Shown here: positions 30,212-36,604 of the stretch, piece by piece | Layout of the letters: each line of letters starts with the position of its first letter | Position numbering within the stretch: the first letter of the stretch is position 1 | Assembly: GCA_030651515.1 (NCBI GenBank) | Contig: JAUSEO010000030.1 | Span: 1-36,604, forward strand | DNA: 36,604 bases | Source: an archaeon | Lineage (GTDB): Archaea; Iainarchaeota; Iainarchaeia; Iainarchaeales; GW2011-AR10 | Direction of reading: 5' to 3' | Made by a program: the position numbers and the translations under genes | The notes under the pieces: generated by a model | Told to the model about the DNA's origin: nothing | Database searches by the model: none | What the model saw: the letters and a program-made list of their open reading frames with translations, nothing else

Positions 30212-31633
30212 ATGTGTTCCATTGCTGGTGCTGTTTCAAAAGGGAAAAAAGGCGTTTTTTCCGTGCTTGTGGAAATGCTTTCCTTCATGAGCCACAGGGG
30301 GCCTGACGGCTTTGGCGTGGCAATCAGCGGGCAAGCGGTGAAAGCAAAGTCCATCAAGGAGTTAAGGCAAAAGCATTTGCCGGGCCAGTTGGGAATCGGG
30401 CATTCCTTGCTTTCAATTACCGGCCACGGGGCACAGCCTTTTTCTTCGTGTGATGGTAAAACCTTTTTGTGCCACAATGGCCAGTTGTACAATTACCTTG
30501 AGCTAAACGAAAACCTCGGGCAAAAGCACTCTTTTGCCTCGACTTCCGACTCTGAGACAATCCTGCATTTTCTCGAAGAGAATCGTTTTGACCCAAAAAA
30601 ATTTTTCCCAGTTTCGCGTGGAGTGTTTTCATGCGCAGTTTCTTTCAAAGACCGCCTTGTCGCCTTCCGCGATGTAATCGGTGAAAAGCCCTTGTGGTTT
30701 GGGGAAACCGAAGAATTTTTTGTTTTTGCTTCCGAACCACAGGCACTCAAGAGAATCGGTGTTGCGTTTCCATCGTCACTTTCACCAGGTTTTTCTTTAA
30801 CCGTTTCCAGGAAAGGTTTTTTGGTGAAAAAAGTTTTTTCCCTTTCAGGCTTCAAAAAAACTGTCCCAAAAAAAGCTTCTTTTGAATCTTTGCTTGGCGC
30901 ATTTGGTGAAAGCGTTTCCCTGATGGCAAAAAATGTTTCGCGTGCAGGGGTTTTGTTTTCCGGCGGAATAGATTCAAGCGTGATTGCAAAAGCGGTTTCT
31001 GAAAGCGTGAAAGAAACATGCCTTTTCACCTGCGGGGTTGAAGGAAGCCATGATCTTTCGGTTGCAGACAAGACTGCTCAAACGCTTGGCCTGAAACTTG
31101 TTGAAGCGGTCGTTGCAAAGGACGAAGTCCCGCAAATGGCATTGAGTGCTTCAAATTCTTTGTTTTTTTTTGACAAAATGCAGCTTGGAATCGGTTTGCC
31201 ATTGTTTGGAGCATGCAAAGAAGCTTCAAAAAAAGGTTTTCGCGTGGTTTTTTCAGGCCAGGGAAGCGACGAGGTTTTCTGTGGTTATTCTTATTACATA
31301 AAGGCGCTGCAGGAGAATGGTTTTTCCGGTGTGGAGAAAGAAATCCGGTCTTCTCTTGAACGAATGTGGCACCGTGACTTGTTCCGTGATGATGCCTTGT
31401 CAATGGCAAACTCTGTGGAACTGCGCCTGCCTTTTTTGGAGACAGAATTTTTGAGGCAGGCACTTGCTGTCCCTGCTTCAGAAAAAATAAAGTCACCAAC
31501 AGACGCGCTTAGAAAGCACCCTGTGCGAAAAATCGGTGAAAAACTCGGCCTGTCAGCAGAAATTGTCTCCCGCCCCAAAAATGCAATGCAGTACGGGTCC
31601 GGTTTTGCAAGAGAGCTTGAAAAATTGTTTTGA
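30212..31633 (+). CDS. asnB: Asparagine synthetase, glutamine-hydrolysing (AsnB type)
   Basis: A 473-aa class II amidotransferase that makes asparagine from aspartate, ATP and glutamine. Cys2 after the initiator Met (MCSIAGA) is the glutaminase nucleophile. MSHRGPDGFG, LGIGHSLLSI and CHNGQLYNY line the glutamine site. In the synthetase half, LFSGGIDSSVIAK is the pyrophosphate loop and VFSGQGSDEVFCGY is the second signature. It is shorter than E. coli AsnB. A TATA-like CTTTTTTTAACC about 30 nt upstream suggests a leaderless mRNA. It could instead amidate a sugar or other substrate, since AsnB paralogs also occur in surface polysaccharide clusters. It is convergent with the pilin-like operon. 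Confidence 0.92.
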   Translation: MCSIAGAVSKGKKGVFSVLVEMLSFMSHRGPDGFGVAISGQAVKAKSIKELRQKHLPGQLGIGHSLLSITGHGAQPFSSCDGKTFLCHNGQLYNYLELNENLGQKHSFASTSDSETILHFLEENRFDPKKFFPVSRGVFSCAVSFKDRLVAFRDVIGEKPLWFGETEEFFVFASEPQALKRIGVAFPSSLSPGFSLTVSRKGFLVKKVFSLSGFKKTVPKKASFESLLGAFGESVSLMAKNVSRAGVLFSGGIDSSVIAKAVSESVKETCLFTCGVEGSHDLSVADKTAQTLGLKLVEAVVAKDEVPQMALSASNSLFFFDKMQLGIGLPLFGACKEASKKGFRVVFSGQGSDEVFCGYSYYIKALQENGFSGVEKEIRSSLERMWHRDLFRDDALSMANSVELRLPFLETEFLRQALAVPASEKIKSPTDALRKHPVRKIGEKLGLSAEIVSRPKNAMQYGSGFARELEKLF

Positions 31634-31637
31634 TAGT

Positions 31638-32162
31638 TCACGGCGGGAATGTGTTTCCGGAGTCAAGGTCTCTTATTGTCACAGTGCACGGGCCACTGCC
31701 GTTTGAGCGCGTCATGTTGTAGTCATAGTTTTTCTTTACTTTTACAAAAAGCGCTTCATCCTGTTTGCCTGCAGTGCATTTTATTTCCACTGCTACATTG
31801 TATTGTTCTAGCCCTTCGTTTCCCGGTTGGTCAAGGCGAGAGCCCAGAAATGTTACTTCACACTCATAGTTTTCTGGAGTGTCGTTTATTGTTTTGAGAT
31901 AACCATTTGTTTTTGTGTCAAGTTCTCCCGGGTTTGAAGGTTCTTCACAATTTCCACCTTCTGTTTGTTCAAGCGCGTGGTCCGCGAATGCTTCCGTGAT
32001 TGCCTGGTTTGCCATGAACCAGATGACCTGTTTTTTGTAGTCTGTTTTTTCAATGAATGAGTAAATCGGGCTTTTCTCGTTTTCAAGTTCAAATGGCCTT
32101 GAAAGCACAAGGGCAGTAACCAGCACGCTGATGCCGATTAAGGCGATGACTGAGTTGGTCAT
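31638..32162 (-). CDS. Pilin-operon membrane protein 4 (single-anchor)
   Basis: A 174-aa protein and the last gene of a four-gene operon. I use the ATG at 32162 (MTNSVIALIGISVL), which overlaps the preceding stop as ATGA. The N-terminus is one hydrophobic helix without a clear prepilin cleavage site. The rest is an extracellular domain with four cysteines (CEEPSN, CEVTF, IKCTAG, GPCTV), probably two disulfides, and several N-x-S/T sites. The family is unknown. Its arrangement matches minor pilin-like subunits of archaeal type IV filaments. The final strand region (CTVTIRDLDSG) is beta-rich. Confidence 0.72.
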   Translation of the reverse strand: MTNSVIALIGISVLVTALVLSRPFELENEKSPIYSFIEKTDYKKQVIWFMANQAITEAFADHALEQTEGGNCEEPSNPGELDTKTNGYLKTINDTPENYECEVTFLGSRLDQPGNEGLEQYNVAVEIKCTAGKQDEALFVKVKKNYDYNMTRSNGSGPCTVTIRDLDSGNTFPP

Positions 32163-32497
32163 TCCTTTTTCCATTCAATCACCCTGCAGTAGTTTTTCAT
32201 CTCGCCAAATCTTGACTGGTTTATGCCGTTGGGCTGAAGGTCAAATATCTGGTGTCGTGCACACTCGTAGAATTCCTGGTTGTCGATTGTGTCATTGAGC
32301 CCCAGTTCTGCGCCATTCTTGTTTGTGTAAAAACCTACAATTGCCCCGTCGTTTGTTTCAGAGCCGGTTTTTTTTGCAAAACTGCCAGTGGTTGTTGCCC
32401 CGGTGTAGTAAAATGACAGCATGCTTAGTACAAAGAACACTGCAAGCAGTCCGTACGTGGCGTCAACAGAAAAAATTATTCCCCTCTTCAATCTCAT
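32159..32497 (-). CDS. Pilin-operon protein 3 (pilin-like)
   Basis: A 112-aa protein. Starting at the ATG at 32497, which overlaps the preceding stop as ATGA, the N-terminus reads MRLKRGIIFSVDATYGLL. This resembles a prepilin leader with basic residues, Gly at the expected cleavage point and an acidic residue at +6. A single hydrophobic helix then leads to a short ectodomain with two cysteines. A GTG at 32506 is an alternative start. Third gene of the operon; its stop overlaps the next start. The filament role is inferred from the leader pattern and the neighbours. Confidence 0.7.
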   Translation of the reverse strand: MRLKRGIIFSVDATYGLLAVFFVLSMLSFYYTGATTTGSFAKKTGSETNDGAIVGFYTNKNGAELGLNDTIDNQEFYECARHQIFDLQPNGINQSRFGEMKNYCRVIEWKKE

Positions 32498-33027
32498 TGC
32501 CTCCACACGGCTATTGTCAGATTGGCGTCAGTCAACAGGCAGTTCCCGTTGTTGTTCCCATTGTTTATGCATTCTTCCAGCTGTCCCTTTGTGACATTCT
32601 GGTCATTGTTGTTGACCACTATTTTTCTTGTCACTGAATAATAGTTGTTCACGTCATTGTCTATTGCCTCTCCACACCCTGTGGCAGTGAAAATTTCCCC
32701 AGGCTCGGTTATTATTGCGCACCCAAATTCAAGAGGTATCCAAATGTTTTCTTTTGTCAGCCTTCCTGGTTCACTTGGTATGCAGTTTGGCAGGACCCCA
32801 ATGTATTTTGTGTAGTCATTGTTTGTGAGCCTGCATGCAATGTCCGGGCTTGCAAGCGCAAGCCTCGCAGCTCCCTCTGCAAGGGTTTCAAGTTCGCTGC
32901 TTAGCTGTGCTTCTTTTGCGTTCACTGTTTGCAGTTCGAAAAAATTCAGGAGCAATCCAAGTGCAAGCAGTACGAGTATGAGTGAAATCACGTAGTCAAG
33001 TGACAAAATCTGCCCGCGTTTATCCAT
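32494..33027 (-). CDS. Pilin-operon protein 2 (class III signal-like)
   Basis: A 177-aa protein. The N-terminus MDKRGQILSLDYVISLILVLLALGLLL has the RG-Q cleavage pattern and an acidic residue at +6 of the predicted mature chain, followed by the usual hydrophobic helix. The ectodomain carries about five cysteines (IACRL, PNCIP, FGCAI, GCGEA, NCLL) and Asn-rich stretches with N-x-S/T sites. Six nucleotides separate it from the first gene and it overlaps the third, so the four are one transcription unit. I do not recognise a named family beyond pilin-like. Confidence 0.74.
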   Translation of the reverse strand: MDKRGQILSLDYVISLILVLLALGLLLNFFELQTVNAKEAQLSSELETLAEGAARLALASPDIACRLTNNDYTKYIGVLPNCIPSEPGRLTKENIWIPLEFGCAIITEPGEIFTATGCGEAIDNDVNNYYSVTRKIVVNNNDQNVTKGQLEECINNGNNNGNCLLTDANLTIAVWRQ

Positions 33028-33033
33028 GTTTTT

Positions 33034-33483
33034 TCAGCTTCCGTCCGTTTTCTTTATTTCAAGCGTGCTTCCGCAATTGGCGTTAAACGAGTGCACTCCG
33101 ACAATGTATGGTGTGGTTTCTGTGATTGTTTCGTTTTCCAAAAGCTTGTTGTAGTCTGCATGGCCAATTGAGAGGATTATGATGTCATTTTCGGGATTGA
33201 CTGTAATGTCACAGCTTGTAACTGCAGGCCCCCCGTCCCCCTGCGAGGAGGAAAGGCTTATCCACGGGATAACATATTTGATGGTGTAATCGTCGTTTTC
33301 TTCCAAAGTATGAGCATATTTGAGTGCCTTGCCAAGGTCGCTGATTATGTGCTTTGCCTGCAGTTTTATTGAAGTTTTTTCTTGGTTGAACAAAAAGTTT
33401 TCCCCAAAAGCAGACAATGCCTGTATGAGGATGAGTGTCATCACTATTGCAATCATTAAATCCAGGCTTAGTTGTCCTTTCAT
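33034..33483 (-). CDS. Pilin-operon protein 1 (class III signal peptide)
   Basis: A 149-aa protein with a short class III leader, MKGQLSLDLMIAIVMTLILIQAL: cleavage is predicted between G3 and Q4, and Asp is at +5 of the mature chain, the position of the critical acidic residue in type IV pilins. A beta-rich ectodomain with one Cys pair follows. The ribosome site TAGGAG is just before the ATG, and TATTAAATA on the minus strand (about 33508-33516) is a candidate promoter, overlapping the end of the phosphoglycerate mutase gene. It heads the operon. This is likely a (minor) pilin or pseudopilin; family unnamed. Confidence 0.78.
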   Translation of the reverse strand: MKGQLSLDLMIAIVMTLILIQALSAFGENFLFNQEKTSIKLQAKHIISDLGKALKYAHTLEENDDYTIKYVIPWISLSSSQGDGGPAVTSCDITVNPENDIIILSIGHADYNKLLENETITETTPYIVGVHSFNANCGSTLEIKKTDGS

Positions 33484-33515
33484 CTCCTAGATATTGTTTT
33501 TAGAGTTATTTAATA

Positions 33516-35066
33516 TTAGCGGCTTTTTTCGGTCAGGGGCGTTCCGGTCATTTCCTTTGGCTTTTCAAGCCCAAAGAGTTCAATGATTGTTGGCGCAATG
33601 TCTGACAGTGCGCCGTTTTTTCTGAGCCTTGTTTTCTCCAGTTTTTTGTCTTTTGAAGCAATTATGAATGGCACGGGGTTTGTGGAGTGGCTTGGGATTT
33701 TTTCGCCCAAAGGAGTTAGTTTTTCTTCTGCATTCCCGTGGTCAGAAGTGACCATTGCCGTGTAACCATTTTCAAGGGCTGTTTTGCACACTTTTTTCAG
33801 GCAGTCATCAACCACTTCAACGGCTTTAATGATTGCGGGAATGTTTGCAGAGTGCCCTACGAGGTCGGGGTTTGCATAGTTTATCACGACAAAATCAAAT
33901 TTTTTTGCAGCAAGCTGTCCGCACGCCTTTTCAGTTATCTCCTGTGCGGACATTTCTGGCGCCATGTCATAAACAGGGACTTTTTTTGACGGGACGACTA
34001 TTCTCTCCTCGTTCCTGTTCGGTGCCTCAACCTGTGAATTAAAGAAATAAGTCACGTGCGCGTACTTTTCTGTCTCGGCTATCCTTAACTGTTTCAGCTT
34101 GGCTTTTGCAATCACTTCCCCAAGGGTGTTTTTCACTTCCACTGGGTTGAAAACCGGCACGCATTTGTCTTTTGGGATTGTTTCATCTGTCTGGACAAAA
34201 GAGTAAAAGTCCACGCGTGGTTTTTTTGCCCTTGCAAAGTGGTGGAAATTTTCTTCCGTGAAGCACTTGATTAACTGCCGTATCCTGTCAGTGCGCGTGT
34301 TGAAAAAAATCACTGTGTCGCCGTCGTTTATTGCTGCAACGGGTTTTCCATTTTCCATTATGGCGGTTGGCTGGATGTAATAGTCTGTCTGGTCACCGCG
34401 TGCATAGGCGTTGTCAATTGCTTCAAACACGTTTTTTGCAGAAAAGCCTTTGCCAAGCACAAGCAGCTCAAAGGCTTTTTGTGTGCGGTCGTAATTGTTG
34501 TCCCTGTCCATGGAGTAGAATCTCCCGCAAATCCCGGCAATTTTCCCAACCCCGAGTTCCCGTGTTTTTTTCCCTATTTGTTCCGCATATTTTTTCGCGC
34601 TTTTTTCAGGTACGTCGCGGCCGTCTGCAAAAAAATGGATGAACACTTTTTCCATGCCTTCTTTTTTTCCAAGTTCAAGAAGTGCAAAAAGATGGTTTAA
34701 CGAAGAGTGCACTTGGCCATCAGAGCACAGGCCCATTAAGTGGAGTGCAGTTTTGCGCTCTTTTGCACTCCTGATTGCCCCGCGCAGAATATTGTTTTTG
34801 TAGAACCCGCCGTTTTTTATCTGGGCGTCAATCAGTGCAAGCGGCTGCCACACGGTTCTACCTGCTCCTATGTGCAGGTGGCCGACTTCGCTTGTCCCCA
34901 TTGCGCCTTGCGGCAAGCCCACGGAGTTTCCGCTTGCGCAAAGCTCTGTGTGCGGGTATTTTTCAAGCAGTGAATCATAAAAAGGCGTTTTTGCAAGTGA
35001 AATGCAGTTGCCTTTCCCTGGCGGGGCGATTCCAAAGCCATCGATTATTATGAGGGCTATTTTCAT
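33516..35066 (-). CDS. gpmI: 2,3-bisphosphoglycerate-independent phosphoglycerate mutase (GpmI type)
   Basis: A 516-aa alkaline-phosphatase-superfamily mutase that interconverts 3- and 2-phosphoglycerate in glycolysis or gluconeogenesis. It starts with the metal-binding IIIDGFG, has the phosphoserine site MGTSEVGHLHIGAGR, HFFADGRDVP, the conserved GRFYSMDRDNNYDR, TVIFFNTRTDRIRQ and late MVTSDHGNAE. The length and inserted transferase domain are those of the bacterial-type GpmI rather than the shorter archaeal ApgM, hinting at past transfer. It is cotranscribed with the JAMM gene, 15 nt upstream, and lies 32 nt before the pilin-like operon. Confidence 0.95.
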   Translation of the reverse strand: MKIALIIIDGFGIAPPGKGNCISLAKTPFYDSLLEKYPHTELCASGNSVGLPQGAMGTSEVGHLHIGAGRTVWQPLALIDAQIKNGGFYKNNILRGAIRSAKERKTALHLMGLCSDGQVHSSLNHLFALLELGKKEGMEKVFIHFFADGRDVPEKSAKKYAEQIGKKTRELGVGKIAGICGRFYSMDRDNNYDRTQKAFELLVLGKGFSAKNVFEAIDNAYARGDQTDYYIQPTAIMENGKPVAAINDGDTVIFFNTRTDRIRQLIKCFTEENFHHFARAKKPRVDFYSFVQTDETIPKDKCVPVFNPVEVKNTLGEVIAKAKLKQLRIAETEKYAHVTYFFNSQVEAPNRNEERIVVPSKKVPVYDMAPEMSAQEITEKACGQLAAKKFDFVVINYANPDLVGHSANIPAIIKAVEVVDDCLKKVCKTALENGYTAMVTSDHGNAEEKLTPLGEKIPSHSTNPVPFIIASKDKKLEKTRLRKNGALSDIAPTIIELFGLEKPKEMTGTPLTEKSR

Positions 35067-35081
35067 GAAAAATTGGTGCTG

Positions 35082-35447
35082 TTAAATGGTTTTAATTTTA
35101 ACTTCTTGGCCGCTCTGGTCATATGCCCTGATGGCTTCCATTGAATACGGCCTGCAGGCAATGAAGTGGATGGCCCCTGTTTTTGAGAATGTGTGCACGT
35201 CCTGTGGCGAAGGCCTGTTTGAGAATGAGGGGTGTGAGTGGCAAGTGCCGATAATGGATTCATCAAGTGGCAGCATGTGGAAGTAAATCTGTGAAAATGT
35301 TTCCCCGAAAATTGCCGGCACTACAACCAGTTCTTCGACTGTTTGTGTTTTTTTGTTGCCTGCAAGCATGCCGATGAACTCGTTTGGAAAAGTGTTCCTG
35401 GCAGCTTCAAGGAATGCCTCAATGGCTTGTGTTTTCACGCGAAACAT
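35082..35447 (-). CDS. JAMM/MPN+ metalloprotease (desampylase-like)
   Basis: A 121-aa single-domain JAMM protease. The zinc motif is complete: Glu23 near the start (FPNEFIGML), then H70-S-H72-P with S80 and D83 (CHSHPSFSNRPSPQD), matching HxHx7Sx2D. Archaeal stand-alone JAMM proteins of this length remove ubiquitin-like SAMP modifiers or process small sulfur-carrier proteins. It sits between the TctA-like permease gene (16 nt upstream) and gpmI (15 nt downstream). Activity is expected because all ligands are present; the substrate is inferred from family members. Confidence 0.92.
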   Translation of the reverse strand: MFRVKTQAIEAFLEAARNTFPNEFIGMLAGNKKTQTVEELVVVPAIFGETFSQIYFHMLPLDESIIGTCHSHPSFSNRPSPQDVHTFSKTGAIHFIACRPYSMEAIRAYDQSGQEVKIKTI

Positions 35448-35463
35448 TGCAAATATTTTTTGT

Positions 35464-36604
35464 TCAGTGGGTTACATAAAACAATATCGCGGGCACAATC
35501 AGGAAAGCCATGCACGTGCTCCTGTTGACCCTGCACGAAACTGCAAGCAGGCCAATGCAGGAAGCTATTGCAAGTGCAATAAATCCTATTGGCCCGCTGA
35601 GGAAAAAAACAAGCAAAAGCACGAACGCAAACACTGCCCTGCTGAGGAGGCTATAGTCTGTTTTTTCGAATTTTTTTACCGCGGTTTCGGCGAGCGTTTC
35701 TGTAATCAGGGCTGCAAGAGCGCCTGCAGTTATCACTGTTGCCATTGCAAGGAAAAAGTTTTCATCTGTAAGCGGCAGTGCCTGTTTTAGGAAAACTGCT
35801 GCGCCAGTCCGGGTTTTTCCGATTAAGAAAAGTGCGGCAAAGCTTGTCACAAAGTTTGCGGTGCTGACCCCTCCGCTTAGCAAAAGGTATTTTGTGCGGG
35901 ATGGTTTTTTCGAAAGATTGGCTGACGCGAGGATTGCCTCGTTTGGCCCGATTGCCGGCAAAAAAACCGTGAAACAGGAGGCGATGCCTGAAAGAAAACC
36001 TGCTGCTGCTGCTTTTTCAAGGCGTATTTTTTTTGGCGTGCCCAGTTGTTTTGGAAGCGCGTTTTTTTCTGAAATCGAAAGCAATAGCCCCGGCACAGTG
36101 AAAAAACCCGTGACGAGCACAAAAAGGTTGCTTGTGAAAAGCGAGTTGTTGAGGAGTGCAACGCCGCTTAATGCAGAGAGTGCGACCACTAAAAGCGTTA
36201 GTGCTTTTTTTTCAGGCGTTTTTTCCCGCCAAACCATGGATGCGAGTATTGCGGCAAGTGCAAGGGGCGTGAATGGGAGAAAATACTCAAAAGTTTGTTC
36301 AAGGAGTTTTCCAAGGAGCGGTACAAAAGCGACTGAGAAAAGGAGCCCCAAAAAACCGCCGATGGTTGTGAGCCTTATTGCGTGCAGTGCAAGGCCTTTT
36401 TTTGCAAAGTAGTGGCCTGGGAGTACGGAAAGTGCCTTGTCCTCGGTTGGGATTCCAAGGAGCGTGCTTGGAATAAAGCCGACAAAAGAGTGCGTAACAG
36501 CAAGTGCAACTATCCCCAGTGCAAGTTGTGCCTGTAATTGTCCGGGCAGGGCAACCAGGGTGGAAAGGAGGGCAAGCAGGGTATTCACGTGCAGTCCGGG
36601 AACT
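35464..36604 (-). CDS. TctA/DUF112-like membrane permease (5' end beyond window)
   Basis: An integral membrane protein of at least 379 aa with about ten hydrophobic segments and the conserved loop FVGFIPSTLLGIPTEDKALSVLPGH, matching the archaeal DUF112/TctA-like transporter family. The ORF track starts it at a GTG at 36588. The frame stays open to the window edge, where it reads VPGLHVNTLLALL. A PGxHxN motif is what I expect near the family's N-terminus, so the true start almost certainly lies outside the window. Related bacterial TctA proteins import tricarboxylates with partner subunits; none is seen here. Substrate unknown. It leads a co-directional run with the JAMM and gpmI genes. Confidence 0.85.
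   Translation of the reverse strand, partial: VPGLHVNTLLALLSTLVALPGQLQAQLALGIVALAVTHSFVGFIPSTLLGIPTEDKALSVLPGHYFAKKGLALHAIRLTTIGGFLGLLFSVAFVPLLGKLLEQTFEYFLPFTPLALAAILASMVWREKTPEKKALTLLVVALSALSGVALLNNSLFTSNLFVLVTGFFTVPGLLLSISEKNALPKQLGTPKKIRLEKAAAAGFLSGIASCFTVFLPAIGPNEAILASANLSKKPSRTKYLLLSGGVSTANFVTSFAALFLIGKTRTGAAVFLKQALPLTDENFFLAMATVITAGALAALITETLAETAVKKFEKTDYSLLSRAVFAFVLLLVFFLSGPIGFIALAIASCIGLLAVSCRVNRSTCMAFLIVPAILFYVTH

Noticed and set aside
30493-31071. 192-aa minus-strand ORF
   Set aside because: Antisense to asnB, whose frame carries the SGGIDSS loop and other catalytic motifs.

Overview
The window reads as a chromosomal segment of an uncultured archaeon. Archaeal or archaeal/eukaryotic markers run through it: DnaG-type primase, Hjc resolvase, NurA/HerA, Rad50, ribosomal protein S17e, aEF-1beta with a small zinc-ribbon partner, class I CCA-adding enzyme, TYW3, Elp3, Pelota, Pth2, and an intron-containing tRNA. 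The short genes, many TTG starts, type IV pilin-like proteins and secreted cysteine-rich and beta-helix proteins suggest a DPANN lineage, perhaps Diapherotrites/Iainarchaeota. That placement is inference only, since no rRNA is present.

Layout. 0.07-2.5 kb: dnaG and a DUF167 gene (-), then hjc and a tiny gene (+). 2.5-6.1 kb: a tight six-gene minus-strand operon running pth2, a 2-TM miniprotein, a 275-aa AT-rich unknown, a circularly permuted GTPase and two membrane proteins. 6.2-10.2 kb: a nurA - zinc ribbon - herA - Na+/Ca2+ exchanger operon. 10.3-13.6 kb: a large secreted DUF4215 cysteine-rich protein with a C-terminal sorting-like anchor, convergent with a secreted gluzincin-like protease. 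13.7-17.5 kb: a 491-aa unknown, S17e, and a compact Rad50. 17.5-20.3 kb: aEF-1beta cluster, tRNA-Arg(UCG) with a 26-nt intron, and cca. 20.4-23.3 kb: a type II/IV secretion ATPase, a 45-aa zinc ribbon, and TYW3/ThpR. 23.4-27.6 kb: a secreted protein, Elp3, a Rossmann-like small protein followed by a membrane-anchored nuclease-like protein, and Pelota. 27.7-31.6 kb: two surface beta-helix proteins and asparagine synthetase. 31.6-36.6 kb (-): a TctA-like permease cut by the window edge, a JAMM protease, phosphoglycerate mutase and a four-gene pilin-like operon.

Themes: DNA end processing and recombination (Hjc, NurA-HerA, Rad50, DnaG); tRNA and translation maintenance (Pth2, Cca, TYW3, ThpR, Elp3, Pelota, aEF-1beta); and a cell surface built from pilin-like and disulfide-rich proteins. 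Genes that begin transcripts are often leaderless, with a TATA box about 25-33 nt before the start codon. Genes inside operons use GGTG/GGGG-type ribosome sites and ATGA/TTGA overlaps.

The most notable unexplained signals are: a dyad motif around CGCACCGGCA found only three times, each 46-50 nt before a start codon (nurA, the 491-aa unknown and the 45-aa zinc ribbon); the zinc ribbon wedged between nurA and herA; the pilin-like operon; and palindromes in the rad50 and hjc promoters. I found no CRISPR array, insertion sequence or rRNA. No gene-free stretch exceeds 300 nt.
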